Shown: positions 12,101-24,150 of the stretch, in pieces
How positions within the stretch are numbered: the stretch's first letter is position 1
Layout of the letters: each line of letters starts with the position of its first letter
NCBI RefSeq assembly: GCF_001949145.1
Contig: NW_019091398.1
Span: forward strand, 829,015-893,014
Length of the DNA stretch: 64,000 nt
Source of the DNA: Acanthaster planci
Taxonomy: Eukaryota; Echinodermata; Asteroidea; Valvatida; Acanthasteridae
Reading direction: 5' to 3'
Made by a program: the position numbers and the translations under genes
Notes under the pieces: generated by a model
What the model was told of the DNA's origin: nothing
Seen by the model: the letters and a program-made list of their open reading frames with translations, nothing else
The model's database searches: none

Positions 12101-15100
12101 TGAAAAGCGGGCTGAGGATTTCAATTTTTACGGCAGCTTTTACCGTCATCCATCGCGAAGGGGTTAATACATCTAGGGGATACACCCCCCATCTTGGTTT
12201 TCTTGTGATAAATCTTTATGAAATGTGCCATACGTGCCAAGTATCCGTTATAAGTATGTCTACAACGTTTTGCCAGACATACGGTTTACTCTTAATGCTT
12301 TGTTAGCTTTTATTGGGTACACATCAGTGAGAAGAATTTAGTGTTACTGATTGCCGTATATTTTAATAATCTTGTGTATCGTGTGTTGAATGTAGATGTG
12401 TACCACCCTTTTCATCCATGTCCAACCCCTCAAACCGAAAAGCAGTATTTGGTAGCCATTGGCTCCTAATGGGGAAAAATTTAGGCGCCAGCACTTATAT
12501 GAAAATTTACTAATCACACGTGTGCACACGTATGTACACACGTGTAGTATAAATACCCTGCATTTACATCGTCCATCCATGCCGAAGAATCATGACCTGG
12601 GACGGCACACGTCCACCACACAACTTGCATACTAGCGCCAATGAGGTCAATCCTACGAAATCTGGGTTTTCGCCAAGGGTTCAGCCACGGACGTGACGTC
12701 CGTAGTTTCAGCATGTCGCAGGACACCCTGCTGCATGAATTGCGCTATTTCTGACACTCTGAATCACACCGACACCCTGTAATTCAGGCATGAGCTCCGT
12801 TTCAGGTTTCATTTACGTTGCTGCAAAAAAGCAGCAAAAAATGGCCCTGGTGTCCGTATACAGTGCATCAACAACGTATGTTTAGATCGGGAACCAACCA
12901 AAGCGTGTGCGTGATCGCGACACATGTACATTTAAAGTATGGTATATGTACATGTACAGCGCATTCGGTATGACTTAATGCGACTTGCGCTGCAATTTCT
13001 ACTTTTCCAGAACCAACTTGGAGTACATAATCATTTACATAATCATTGCTTTTTTGATTTTTAAGCATACTCAAAATTGTTCAAATACATTTGTATGTAG
13101 TTTTTAAGCTGTCCTAAGTCGCAAATGGTGACTGGATGGTGAAAATATGATCGCATTAGCAAAATTTTGGTCGCATTTGCGACTGATTTGGGTGCTATTT
13201 AAAGCGTTGTCCATGTCAATTTTATTAAGGGTCTAATGGTTGGGGTTTATATTTTCTCTGAAAAGTAATAGTAAATTGGCAATTTTACCTGACACATTTG
13301 TATTCTAATTGCAAATGAATCTTGTAAATCTATAAATGCCTCTGTATTTTTAATAGGTTTTATTGATGTAATCACTGTAACAATTCAATCTTTGGGTTGT
13401 TAGCAAATGGAAGTAAATTTATAATGAATGTCAGCATTTTGGGGGCGACTTCCAGTGGAAAAATGGGAATTTCGCAATGTGAAATTTTTGTGAGAATGGT
13501 ATGTCATATTTGAGAGACAACTCCACCAGCTTCTCAAAGTTTAAATTAGGCTGATTGATTCTGTTCACAGGTTGCCTTTTTCAACAACTATTTGAAGGAC
13601 CCAAATCGCCCACAGCTGCCCGAGCCCCAGGCCCAGAAACCCCCAGGTGGTGGAGACAGGCCCAACCAGGGTGACATGCAAGGGGGCGGGGGCGGAGGCA
13701 GTGGAATGGGTTACCAGCAGCAGCAGCAGCAGTTCGGCAGTCACATGATGGGCTACGGTGGGCAGCAGCAAGGTGGGAATTTTGGCAGCAACCGAGGCTT
13801 CAACCAAGGTAAAGCGCGTGTTGGTGTCATCTATAGAGATCAATCACAGGTCACCTGAGCCCATTTTGGGGTCAGAGGCCTTGAAAAGAATTGCACTCAA
13901 TCTAAATTGGTAGGAAACCTCAAGATACCTCAGTCATTTAACCATTTTGCACCGGGGTGCCCAGTTTCGGGCAGATAGGCATTATACATGAAGCCGGGGA
14001 GCCCAAAACCAGTCAAAAGAGCTAGGCCTTGAAACAAAAGACCGTACTCGGAACAAAAGACCCAGCTGCTGGGAATTGCTAACAATCTTTTTTCAGTTGT
14101 CAATAGCGGAGGAAATCCGTCATTGTTTTGAAAGATTATACCTCTGTTTGTGGCATTCAGCGCGAGCGGATTACCACCGGGGGCGAAAGCACTCCAGTGC
14201 TCCAGTGACGAGTGATACAATACCGCTGCATGCTAATCTGGCCCCTATTGAAAGGACGCCAGCCGCGCACTGTGCCAGTTTCAGGAACAAAAGAAAATTA
14301 CGTAACACCACACAATCTGGGCTATTTTCACAAGGCAGCACGCCTGGCTGAAATACTCGGGCGTCAATAAATGTTGTCTGTCAGATTAGAGTAGCCACCA
14401 GAAAGTCATTCGTGCGGGTGTAAACGTCCAGTAAATGAAGTTATAAATTTTTAAAGAATTTTGAAAAATGGAAAAAAATTGAAAATTACCTGGCCCAGCA
14501 GAATCAACATGGATAAATGGGCCTGGTGCGAAGTTGTTAATGTCCATTTTCGTGGGGAGGCCAAACTGAGTGATACATCAAAACAAAGGTTTCACTTCAC
14601 TCTGTCTCGTTCAAATTAATATTACTGATTTTCACGGGTTCCACAACATGAGTCTTGTCATTTTTCAAGTAGTTTTGTTCCTGTATACATCAGAAAGATA
14701 TTAATAAGCTCATTCTTTTGATATGACTCTCAGTCTGGCATATTGTTGAAGCTTCCGATTGATTTACATTGTACAAGGTTCTCTCCAAGGCCTTCAACTC
14801 AAAAGTGGCTCCAGTGACTCTGGGGACACTGTTTGTCAGGCTGTGGGATCCCAATCACAGACATATTCAATGCTCTAGATGTGCTGGTCCTGGAGATACA
14901 TGGAGCAACAGTTGCTTATTTGTCTTCGTCATTTGTGGGTTTTTTTGCCCCTCTCCAAGGTCCTCAGTTTGGCCACCAGCAGCAGCAAGGGTCCTTCCAG
15001 CGTGGCGGGGGCGTCTATGGGGGTGGCTTCAACAGACCACGCAACAGGTAAGAGAAGGCTGGTGTATGGTACCTGGGCACCGACTTGGTCACTGCTTTAA

Positions 15101-18100
15101 CAGTTACAGTCCAGTTTGCTTGCAACCAAGTGGGTGGTTGTTTTTCATAAACAAACAAAATGTGCTTAGATCACCTTAGCACCAACTCCCCCCCCCCGAT
15201 ATTCAACTTCATATCACATCCATTGACTTTAATCATGACCTGGGTTTAAACCCAACCTAAGTTAGCCTGTGGATGCAGTCCCTGTCTTAATTCGACAATT
15301 TTCTTTTCAATATTTCTGTATTTATTTTTGTGTCTTCTTTAACGAAAGATCCCCTCCGTAACTGGGTAAAAAAAACTTTTAATATAGAGGCACCTGTAAG
15401 AAGAAAAATTCCCAGTAAAATCCTGAAAGGGTTCTTGATAAGGGAGGAATTCATACTGTAAATAGTAAAGATGTCTCATTAAACCTTCCCCCATCACCCA
15501 GCACTCTCCCCTTTGGCTTTCAGATTTACCAAACGAGGGGATCAGCTATCATCAAGAACGTACGTTACATTCCTTATTGTGTGTGTAAGAAAAAATTCCC
15601 TTGAGCCGGTATGAAAAGGGAATTGCAAGTCTAGAAAGATCTAGCCCCTCAGCATAGGAGATGAATTCTTGATGACGTTTAGCAGAAGCACTTCTTTTCA
15701 GATGGGCATGAACAGGTTGAGTGCACCCTGTCTTTAGGCGTTTCCCATAAGCCCTTGTGGTCCGTCTCGGATGTGAAACTGCCAATCATGAGTATCATTG
15801 GCTATGGCTGTGGCCAACAACCTTGGTGTGCAGATGGCAAAAGTCCAAGTCATAGCCACAAATTACCGAATTTGGACACAGCCTGGCATCGAAGATGGAC
15901 CGCAGAGGATTGTTGAAGAAAAAGGGGTGTAAAGTGTCTGCAGGAAAGACAGGGCAGGATCTGGTATTTTGGGCTCTTGATGTAACATTGTTAGCCACTG
16001 CCGAGATAAAAGATCCCGGCTTGACCAGAGATGCCAACTTTCTAGTTTGTTTAGCCTGTTTCCAATTGCACAATCCAGAGGAGATTTTCACAGTTTCCAA
16101 CTCCCAAGGTACAAATCATACAATTGCGTATACAACTGCATGCAAGGTAGCCTGGAGCCAGCCTGGTAATGTGCGCGTCAGAAATGTGTTGCTGGCATTC
16201 CACAGTTTGTGCGTACAAGATGCGTGAGTAACAGCGAAACCAGCAAGGTCGATCCACCTGCTGGCCCCAGTTAACGCTATGATGAACTAGGGGCGGACAG
16301 GCACGAAGGCACTTCATTAGCAACGTGATTGTGTATGTTCAGGAACCTGCATCTTCATCGTTACATCATATTGTGTAACAGGATCACACTTTTCAGTTTG
16401 ACAAATTGGCATCTCTGTATTGCTACCTATTGTCATGATGAATTATGCATGTATTCACCGTGTCAATGTCAGAACTGCAAATGTTCAGAAGCGATAATCA
16501 GATAATCAAGACCAAGATGAAGGCTTTGAACACCATTTGGCACTTGAATCACATGACCTGACTTGACCAAACCCATAATAGCATGCATGGCGAAAGCATT
16601 AGATTTTTCTTGTTCATGAATCAGGCATGTTTTTCTGTTTCCATTTGGTTTGAAGTTTTATTGTGTAACTCTCATATTGAAATGCTCTGTACTGCAAGCC
16701 TGTAGCTTTGCTTGATCCCCATGCTCAACGATTCGTTTGCCAAGTTCACCTTGTTCTCCCCCAAAAATGAACAACCAAGGGAACAACCCAAAATTGAAAA
16801 TCAAGAGATAAGGCCCCTCCCCTCAAATGTTTGCCTCTGGTCAGACTGATGTTCTGGAATAGATGCGGCGACGTGGTTTTTTCCCCCTCCCGTCCGCCAG
16901 TGTTGGACTGTACGGATGATTGCAACAGCAAACAGCTCCAAATCCATAATCTGCTATCATTGTTCAACATGGATCTCGCTGCGATCTATCGCCCTATGTA
17001 ACAGATCAAGCTGCTCGCCAAAATGTTGAGGCAGTACGGCAAGAGAGGGCGCTGCTGTAGCTATCGCAGAGAAAAAACCGTAAAGGTTGACGCGCATGCT
17101 TCAAATCGACGTGCGCACTGAATAGAGACGAAAGACTTTTGGGGGCCTGACTGAAAAGCTATCCCTGCTGTGAATGTAGGATACATTGCTTGCTCCTTTC
17201 ATGAAATTTTTGAGGACGAATTTTATGCCATGGCATTTTTTTCTGGAACAAAGCAAATTTGAAGTTGGTTAAACACAATTTTAGTTGTGTGTACGTCAGA
17301 TCTGCCCAAAGTACATGTACACTGTGGGATTTATTGGTCTCATGTTAGATCTGCTGCTTCCTTTCACACTGGATATGATAAACGGAAGGGAACAGGTAAT
17401 TTGGGGGAAGGGGTTAGCCTCGGCAGTAACCGGTCATTGTTAAAGATTGTTCATTTGTTGGGTAAGATGAACAGAGCCATGCCGTGTTCAAAACCTGAAC
17501 TGATATTTGCAAAAGAACGGTGCCATCAGTGCGACCAATGGTCCATGTATGTCTAATCTGAATAATTCAGGCATGCGACTCCATCAAAAGGTCATCGTCG
17601 TACGTCAACCTGAATAAAATAAAGGGAAGAGGGGGAGGATAATTGCCTTTGTCTCATTGGATGTTGTTGAATGGTTGAGTATTTATGTCATGCTTTGGGC
17701 AGCACAACAACCAAGTCCTCTGTAGATGTGCCTGGTGAGGCCTGCCTACGAGATCCCCATTATCTACATGATCATTTTGTTTGCAGACTGGCCAATTAAT
17801 TTGCTGTTAGTACTCTTGCCTGTTCTGTTGTTTATTCAGCGTCAGGTTACCATTGACCGCAATAGAGGGGGGAAAACAGGCAGGAGACAGTCTTTAGATA
17901 GAACATCCGTCCTTGTAATTTATGGAGTGGGAGAGAAGGGCATGGGCAACTGTTAACCTCAGACCGTAAACCTCTAGCCAAGTCATGAGATGCCAGTGTT
18001 TGCTTTATGGAATGTTGATAACTGTCGAATTTGTATCTAAAGGCTGTTTGCAGCCTTTCAACAAAGAGACTTTACCACCTACTGATGTCCAAGTACATCA

Positions 18101-18490
18101 GTGCCTGGGGAAATCCACTGGCCTGACACTGTTGGCACTCATTCATGTCTTGAAAAACTATCAAACTGCTCGTATCTTTTTAAACACGGCCAATCGTGAA
18201 GTTTGTGAGAGACTACGGATGGAGAGTATTGGTTGCCACCAACGTTCAAAACACATGACTATTTCTCCCCCGTACTTGAGGTTACATTTAAGTAATTTAG
18301 CGTGGATTTGGGCTGTGGTTGAACGAAGCTCTCGTTGTAGTGTCCAACACTTGCAAGGGATGAAATTGAAGCAAACATTCAGGGGAAACAATATGAGGTT
18401 GTATTTATTGTGTCTTCTGTCTACAGGGATCCCAGACACATTGTCAACTATCGTGACCTGGATGCGCCAAATGACGACGATTTCTTTTAA
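106..18490 (+). CDS. SRRT: Serrate RNA effector molecule (ARS2), 3' part of gene, 18 exons
   Basis: ARS2 links the nuclear cap-binding complex to microRNA processing, 3' end formation, RNA export and decay. Exons read: 106-234, 524-685, 1203-1394, 3597-3766, 4027-4174, 6553-6649, 6807-6893, 7174-7315, 7469-7686, 7895-8035, 8734-9066, 9506-9676, 10122-10275, 11098-11206, 11511-11664, 13571-13808, 14960-15047, 18427-18490. All phases join into one frame of 931 codons plus TAA. Family blocks in order: Arg-rich start with [11 protein letters not shown] (exon 1), Gly-rich stretch, MSFKNFL...[18 protein letters not shown] (exons 3-4), Lys/Glu/Ser-rich low complexity (5-9), RRM-like [13 protein letters not shown] and [18 protein letters not shown] (9-10), [13 protein letters not shown] and YYNTSQY (12-13), zinc-finger block [20 protein letters not shown] (15), Gln/Gly-rich tail, C-terminal [13 protein letters not shown] that matches the cap-complex-contacting end. 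The first roughly 50-60 codons lie upstream of the window. Every intron is GT-AG except intron 14, which is AT-AC. Confidence 0.97.
1395..3596 (+). other. SRRT intron 3, 2.2 kb
   Basis: The intron runs from a GTACGT donor to an AG acceptor after a C/T-rich tract. It begins with the 30-bp tandem repeat described separately. No exon-like homology to SRRT is missing here, because the Trp codon split across it joins EEW to FRSKYYPDE as in the human protein. Open frames inside it show no family resemblance. Confidence 0.8.
1396..1497 (+). repeat. 30-bp tandem repeat, 3.4 copies, touching a 5' splice site
   Basis: Units are 1396-1425, 1426-1455 and 1456-1485, plus a 12-base partial copy. Each unit starts tacgtgattggttcattt. 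The units are identical except for one G/A change in the first copy. The first base follows directly on the G of the exon 3 donor, so the donor GTACGT lies partly in the first unit and every later unit repeats a GTTACG version of it. Confidence 0.93.
5127..5199 (-). repeat. tRNA-like sequence (left arm)
   Basis: On the minus strand it starts GGGCTGGATAGCTTGG (A-box-like) and carries the B-box GGTTCAAATCC. The 3' strand CCAGTC can pair with the start. The region where the anticodon arm should be does not form a normal 17-base arm, so this is a tRNA-derived repeat and not a working tRNA gene. Confidence 0.65.
5578..5653 (+). repeat. tRNA-like sequence (right arm)
   Basis: It reads GGGCTGGATAGCTACAG at the start, GGTAGAGCACC in the D-arm position, the B-box GGTTCAAATCC, and ends CCAGTCC. 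That end pairs over seven positions with GGGCTGG, with one G-T pair. The anticodon arm is about three bases too long. It is an inverted, better preserved copy of 5127-5199, so an internal Pol III promoter may still be active. Confidence 0.65.
8036..8733 (+). other. SRRT intron 10
   Basis: This 0.7-kb GT-AG intron lies between NLSSIR and LRDCEL. No repeat, RNA or alternative exon was recognised. The T/G-rich tract before the acceptor at 8733 is a normal 3' splice region. Confidence 0.7.
9204..9478. mobile_element. MITE-like foldback, about 275 bp, in SRRT intron 11
   Basis: The left arm starts ggtgattccataaatatggg, and the right arm ends with the inverse of ggtaattccataaatttggg. The similarity continues for about 60 bases through gacacttttggtgtcc against gacatttttggtgtcc and into tacacatgaaac against tacacacgaaac. 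The centre is unrelated. Possible 2-3-bp T/A-rich duplications flank it but are too short to assign a superfamily. Confidence 0.85.
9662..10110 (+). repeat. Decayed tandem copies of the exon 12 end and its splice donor
   Basis: The exon 12 end GAAGAGCTGAATAAG followed by gttagtcctcaggt is echoed at about 9711 (cgaataaggttagg), at 9981 (gaggaactgaataagtgtag, then tccacaggt) and at 10051 (gaggaaccgaagaaggtagt, then cctgaga). Each echo is followed within 30-40 bases by a form of gatcggtcctgagatgtc. The intron therefore looks built from divergent duplications of the exon/intron junction, and one spacing was later split by a MITE. Confidence 0.7.
9789..9947. mobile_element. Harbinger-like MITE, 159 bp
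   Basis: The terminal inverted repeat is gggagcgtttcataatt against aattatgaaacgctccc. It extends inward through gcggtatttactgcggtacc and its inverse. The element is flanked by TTA on both sides (9786-9788 and 9948-9950). A three-base TWA duplication is typical of PIF/Harbinger elements. It lies in SRRT intron 12. Confidence 0.85.
10276..11097 (+). other. SRRT intron 13
   Basis: This 0.8-kb GT-AG intron lies between SRLTHKD and TNWISNF. It contains a short alternating cgcacgcacgcac run near 10720. No exon, RNA gene or transposon end was recognised. Confidence 0.7.
11207..11510 (+). other. U12-type AT-AC intron in SRRT
   Basis: The upstream exon ends GACCCAGAACT and the intron starts ATATCCTTTG, the textbook AT-AC U12 donor. 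Near its end is TCCTTGAC at 11485-11492, matching the U12 branch site TCCTTRAC. Its A at 11491 lies 19 bases before the final AC at 11509-11510. Splicing there joins CT to A and gives GRKDPE-L-EVEKFV, against human GRKDPE-Q-EVEKFV. Using the nearby CAG (AG end) would break the frame, and no GT donor lies in the right place. Recognition by U11/U12 is inferred. Confidence 0.9.
11748..12163. mobile_element. TTAA-flanked MITE (piggyBac or Kolobok type), 416 bp
   Basis: The ends are ccccttgacgatgg at the left and the inverse of ccccttcgcgatgg at the right. They are flanked by TTAA at 11744-11747 and 12164-12167. TTAA target sites are characteristic of piggyBac and Kolobok transposons. There is no transposase frame. 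It lies in SRRT intron 15. Confidence 0.8.
12168..13570 (+). other. Rest of SRRT intron 15
   Basis: This AT-rich stretch contains a cluster of cacgtg-like palindromic runs at about 12516-12548 (cacacgtgtgcacacg) and two cgcatttgcgac-like words near 13150-13190. No coding exon was recognised: KE joins directly to VAFFNNYL, as in the human protein. Confidence 0.65.
13809..14959 (+). other. SRRT intron 16
   Basis: This 1.15-kb GT-AG intron splits a Gly codon between the Gln/Gly-rich exons. The vertebrate protein has a longer proline/glycine tail at this place, so a missed low-complexity exon cannot be excluded. None with matching phase and sites was convincing. Confidence 0.6.
15048..18426 (+). 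other. SRRT last intron, 3.4 kb
   Basis: It runs from GTAAGA after NRPRNR to CTACAG before [12 protein letters not shown] saw no RNA gene, transposon ends or nested coding exon. The open frames within it resemble nothing known. Confidence 0.65.
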
Positions 18491-19550
18491 TGCCATATGA
18501 GGCAGGAATTCGACACCACATAAGCTACTGTCCACCCCACCCACACCTTTGTCTACCTGCCACGCCCAACTGAAGTCCACTTTAAAGATACCGTACAAGG
18601 GTAACATATGCCCAAAGCACATTGATGGTCAGCTCATTCGTCAGTAACAGTCGCTGTTGAAACTCCCTTGAATGAGAGAGTTCATGGTGACCTGTCTCCT
18701 CAAATTGGCGTGGGCAATCTTGGAAGTCGAGGAGGTTATTTTAATTTGTTTGGTTTGTACAATGTAATTTTTTTTTAGTAGAGGAGTTGAAACTTACTTT
18801 CCTGGACTGAGACTCTCAGCAGATGTCGAGCTAACAGTTAACACAAACAAAACCAAACAGCAAAATATAAGCGACTTATTGATCATTTACTCAAGTCCTG
18901 GTGCCCCCGCCCTGACTGGCCCATCTCTGCCGCATTACTTTAAGCAGTGTCGTAGCACCAGATTTCGTAATAATTACAAGCTATTGATCATAACACTGGC
19001 AGAGTTTACGTGGGACCCTTGTCTTCAGAAATATCTTCTTCCCCACACCACTCCACCAACCGTTTCTCCACCCAAGTGCTACCCCCACCCCTTCATTGGT
19101 CCTTGCATCCTTGCCCTGCCAGTGCCTATCAACCATTAACATGAAGGCTGAATCCGTGCGTACCGTACCTTCTCAGAAGACATTAAGTGCTTAGCAAAAA
19201 CTCAGCGAGGAACGAGTATGGATCATAGGACTATTTAGCCGGTTTCTTTCTTTTTTTTTTTAATGAATTTGCTAAACAGAAATGAGCCATCGTTTGATTC
19301 TACCACTTCCTTCCCATGCTTTCCAACTGATTTTAATGAAGTCCTTTTTGTTTTAGAAACATATTTACTTTTTGTTGTGTCCATGAGCTGTAGACCAGTG
19401 CTGTGTACATGTGTATTAAAGCTTAAATTTCTGTGGTTTAAAATATCTTACAATAATTCACGTGCTTTGTCCAAGTTTGTAGTGGGAAACCTTAAATTGT
19501 CAATGTGGCTTCAGTTGGTTTTGAAATAAAGTAAATACTTGTGCGCAAGC
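18491..19550 (+). other. SRRT 3' untranslated region (inferred)
   Basis: AT-rich sequence follows the TAA at 18488-18490. The first clear AATAAA hexamer with downstream GT/T-rich sequence is at 19525-19530, so the 3' UTR is about 1 kb. A second AATAAA lies near 19711. The extent is inferred, since no transcript data are available. Confidence 0.6.
19525..19530 (+). terminator. Polyadenylation signal, SRRT
   Basis: AATAAA lies within tttgaaataaagtaaat, followed 20-30 bases on by gtgtggatttta (a GU/U-rich downstream element). It is the best-placed hexamer downstream of the SRRT stop. Confidence 0.55.
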
Positions 19551-22500
19551 CGGAATTGTGTGGATTTTATTGAGTAAATGCTGGTTGTCGTACATATTCA
19601 TGATTACTACATGCCTGTTTATAATTATTAGCAGTAAATGATTGGACCCTGCGAGTCTGCCTAGGTTCCAGCTGTTATGCCAATTATCCAAAAGTACAAC
19701 TGGTGTAGGGAATAAATTTTGAGGTGGAAATACCCAACCAATTGAAGTGTTTTCTCACGCCGTTAGAACGTTCTCATGTTATCGTGTACATTGGCACCCT
19801 CTACATGTATATGGTTGTTTTGGAGGGTCACTGGGACCTATGACGGGATTGCATGCACTTGTTTGTTGGTGAGGGAACACACGGTTTGAGGACATGTATG
19901 TTCAAAACGTCAGTGGTTTGTGTACTTAATTTTGGCGTGCGCTTCACGCCATGCGGAAAACCCTGACGGGCTCCTCTTTGCATGTACTGTGCGGGATGGA
20001 AAAAGAAGCCGTTGCCAATTTCACCGCTGTTTGGAATTAGTGAGTTGTTAGGTTGTAGACTATTGTTTTATTGCCAATGTGATATGAATGTTGGCCCTCA
20101 ACCTCTTTCTTGTCCCCTGGGGCAGTTTTTCTCCCACTGTTTGGCGATATATTTTTATGTCGCAGCTATGTTCTCTGCTTACGATATATGAGCGCATTTG
20201 CTGCTTTGCAGCTGTTGACGCGCCCAAAAATTGTCCAACCCCAACCTTCAGGGGCGCGTCCTGTCCCCAATTGCTTCCCCTGAGACCGAGCAATGACGCG
20301 GGGAGTCTCTCAATGAGACGGCACATCCTGGACCGATTTAATTAAATTATACCTTTTTCATTAAATGTGGTCATCGTTGAGTGCGCAGGCTGTCAGCGCG
20401 TGCGTAACAAGACAACTTCACTTTGGGAAACATTCGTGAATAATTTACTCAGTTCAAAAATGAAGGGAGACATTTTTTGTGCCCGAGAGTAAAGATAGCT
20501 AGAAAAAAATATGATGTGATGATGATATCGACAAGTGATTCCAATGTACACACACTAGCACATTTCGTGTTGATGAAAATGATGTGTTTCAAAGTTTACG
20601 GGGAATTCTGCTGTTGTTTCCAGTTCGTTTCTTTCGTTTACCTCCACACGGAGATTCAAGAATCGATACCACGGCCTCGGCACTTTACGTAACAGATGCA
20701 TTATGTGATCATTTGGCTTTATCGAAAAGGGGCGACACTTGGCAGAAATCCGGTTTGCGATTTTCTGAGACCGGTGGGGTGGCCTAGTTGCCCGTCAGGT
20801 GTGTAGCGGAGAAGAAAACCTTCCCGTCTGGCGTGGCGTGGCGTGGCACGTTCGATTGATTGGACCAACGTGTTACTAAATGCAACCCCGGAGGGCGATG
20901 GAGATCCTTTGCTGACGTGAAGCGGGTCCCAAACACCACCGAGAATTCTCGGCTTTCGTTTCGTGCGCTGCAGGAAAAGATAAAGCATCAATAATAGGCC
21001 ATTAAATCGTAATTGATCAACGTCCATGGGTGGCCCTGTTGGTTATGTTTATACTCGATTTTTTTGCCGAATCGGAATTGTAATGTATATCCGGGTTTGT
21101 GAGCTAGTGGCCATAGTCTTTTGTTCACATGAGATGGACGATGCTTTACCACATTTCTTCTCAAACTTAATGTTCTCCAAATCAAAAACGAAGACAAAGC
21201 ATTAAACGAGAGTCGACAGAGTGAGCTCAAATGCCAGTTTGAGGTTGAATCACGAATTAAAGATTTTTACTTATTTAAGGTTTGTTCCAACAGTATGTGT
21301 ACAGTTGCTTTTTTTCTCGAAATCTCCGGTACGTAGTAGAAATTCAATTGTTCCTGCGATTTGAAAGGGACCTTAAAGTGCATGTATTGTCAGTAGATTC
21401 GCAGCTGAAAGTTTTCAGACCGTGATGCCGGCTGTATTGCCGCATTTTTATGCGACTGTTTTCATGTCCAAGATGACATGTGCAAAATGACATTTATTTC
21501 GACATCATACAAAGGACATTCATTTTGTTTCCACAAAGGAATGAATTCACGCACTAAGCGACGAAGCGATAAAAAAACACACAAAATATGGTTGGTAAAG
21601 ATTCAATTAATTGAAATGCACCCGATGTCCAAAGCAAATGATCCCAGAATGCCTGTAACTGACGTTTATGTATATTTGCGCTATTGCTTGTGTAAACTGC
21701 TCTGTGTAGCCGTGCATGTAGCAACTTCAGCAAGAAGTTGAACACCTTGTTTGTTTTCAACCCCGAATAATCGTTTTATCGCTTTTAATTTCAGGTTGCT
21801 GCTGGCTGGACGGTCGATCTGTCGTCTTTTCGAGCAGTGCCTTTTATCATTTTCACTTCGTATGCAACATACAAAGTCGAGTCCGTTTTTTACACAAGAT
21901 TGTTTTATCGATCACTCGTGCATGCGTTGCTTGTCTGTTAAACCAATTTGTGTTGGCTTCGGAAATTACATATTTGCCGATGTTGTTTCATTTGGCAAGT
22001 TGGCGCGTGTAAGTAGAAAGGGTGCGTGCGCTCCCAAAGTACACACGATAAAACAGTCTTTGCGGTATCTGAAAAATTAATCTGTGAAGGTTTGGTTGGG
22101 GCAGGAGAGGGGAGAGGTATTATTGTACACAAAGGCCAATGTAGACGTAACGGCCGCTACAACTTTTGGATTGTTTAGTTGGACCGACTGAATGTTGTGA
22201 GCTTGCATGTTAAGTGAATGTAGACGCTCGTGTTAATTGTGACCCGCCTTTTTGTTATAACCTGAGCCCATTCACCTAAAGAAAAACGGAGTCCTCTACC
22301 ACACTTTTAATTTTTAATTAAAATTTTTAAGTGAGATTTAAGTTGTCAGTACTAGTACAAATGAATAACCTCCACCCCCGGAAAAATGAGATCGGCCCGG
22401 TGGTCCTTGAATCACAGGCCAATGAGCGAGGCATGGACACTAATGTCGTAGTGCTTGCGCCTGGTATACGTTTACACGTATATGCATAGCAATGTCTACA

Positions 22501-24150
22501 GACCGACCATAATTGACGGAGAGAAACGTTCACACTGGTTTTACGCTGTCATAAAAACTTCAATAAAGCTTTATGATTTGTATGTCTGTGACGGCGGACA
22601 ATTAATCTCTCTTGAGACGATGGACAATGTATTGCCATTTTTAGGATTTGAAAACAGCAACATTTCACTTCGGCACCGGCGCTGAAATTTCTTGGTCGTG
22701 CACCAGACCACAAACTCTACACTCCGCTTCAGGGCATGGGTGCATGCATGACTCTCGCGTTGTTCTGACCGGCCCAAATAGTTTCAAAAGTCGACCACCC
22801 CGCCATATGCATACCCTCTGATTCTTTACATTTCTGGATTAACAGAGGTCCATGACGTCGATGGTTTGCGAAAGAGGACACTGTTTGAAGCCACGGACAG
22901 GACTACCCCCTGCGTTCCTGCCAAATGGGGATGAAATTTGGCCTTAAAAACAATGGCGCAACCGGGGGGGCTTGAGCCTCTAAGAACTGTTTCTTTTTTC
23001 TACCTTCTGAACAATGAAGAACGAAGTATATGAAACTACTCGGCCTGATGATCCTTATACGTTCCAGTCCCCTCTGTTGCAACCGGGGGGGGCTGGGGTT
23101 GAACATCGTAAGCTATAGCATAGGGGAAATTTCGGCCCAACCCCCGATTAAGTTCCGGGCATGTCGATGCCTAAACTTGTTCTCTGATTTTAAAATGGAG
23201 TGAAGGTTTCACCTTTGTTTCTAAATGGTGGCCATGGCGCTTCCAGGACGATTGCGGTTTGTTTATGTTGGTGCAGTTTTGAGATGGTCATCTTCTGGGG
23301 TACTCAATTTCACTCACAGTTGTCGGATCAGAACCACCAACCCCCCCCCCTCAAAAAATTAAAACAAAAATCGAGATGATGAAACAAGCCTTGATTAAGG
23401 TTTTCTATGGGATGAAAAAAAATATGAGACGGTTGTATTTTCCCCGATATTATTAAGTGAGGATATAAGCATTCATCTTGGTTGCCTGTGGCGGCTAGTT
23501 TTTATTTACTGGCCTCCAACTATGTGCTTGATTAGTAATGAGATTGTGGCTAGCTCCTTGCTGTCACCTCTGCGTCCCGGGTTGGAATCCGTCTGCTTGT
23601 GAATTGGGTTTCCAGTCCCAACCCGATTACGTGGTTTTTCTCTGGAAAAATTTCTCTGAAGTTTTATTCCCCTCTTCACCGAACATTTCGTCATGGAGCC
23701 TGAAGGTTGACCCCTGATGGCGCGCTTCTGGAATTCTTGGATGGGAAAAATAACGTGCAAAGATTTTAGAATTTGTAGCATTTTTTTCGTTCAGCTGCTT
23801 CCTAACAAATTCAACTTTGAAAACGGGCTATGGATAATATTTGCTCTTACATCAATTCATAGAAATTGAAAAATTATCTGACCTAAAAGAGAAATATCCT
23901 GCCAAAAATTGACCCATCACTTCCGAAAATATGAAATACATGAAGAACAGCCCAGTGCGGCGGTCTCGTACGCATATGAACATTTACGGTTTGAAATTTT
24001 ATGGTAGTCTGTCGGTAAAAACCGAAATAAAAACAGATCAAAATATTTTTGACACGTTTATAATTATAAGGTAATAACGGCAATAAAGCAATATTCGAAA
24101 TATGCGAAAGATTATATTATTTTATCTAACCTTTGCTGACACAACTGCAG
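19551..24150. other. Intergenic, no gene recognised
   Basis: No open frame longer than about 110 codons and none with family resemblance. Minor items are a ggcgt microsatellite at 20831-20847 and poly-C/G runs near 22965, 23080 and 23340. A tRNA-like repeat at about 23535-23690 is listed separately. Confidence 0.6.
23535..23690 (+). repeat. Possible SINE-like repeat
   Basis: A B-box-like GGTTGGAATCC follows a Pol III-style leader and leads into cgtggtttttctctgg. This resembles a repeat motif widespread in marine invertebrates (a tRNA-like head followed by gtgggttttctccgg). The A-box is weak and there is no clear tail or target duplication. Confidence 0.35.
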
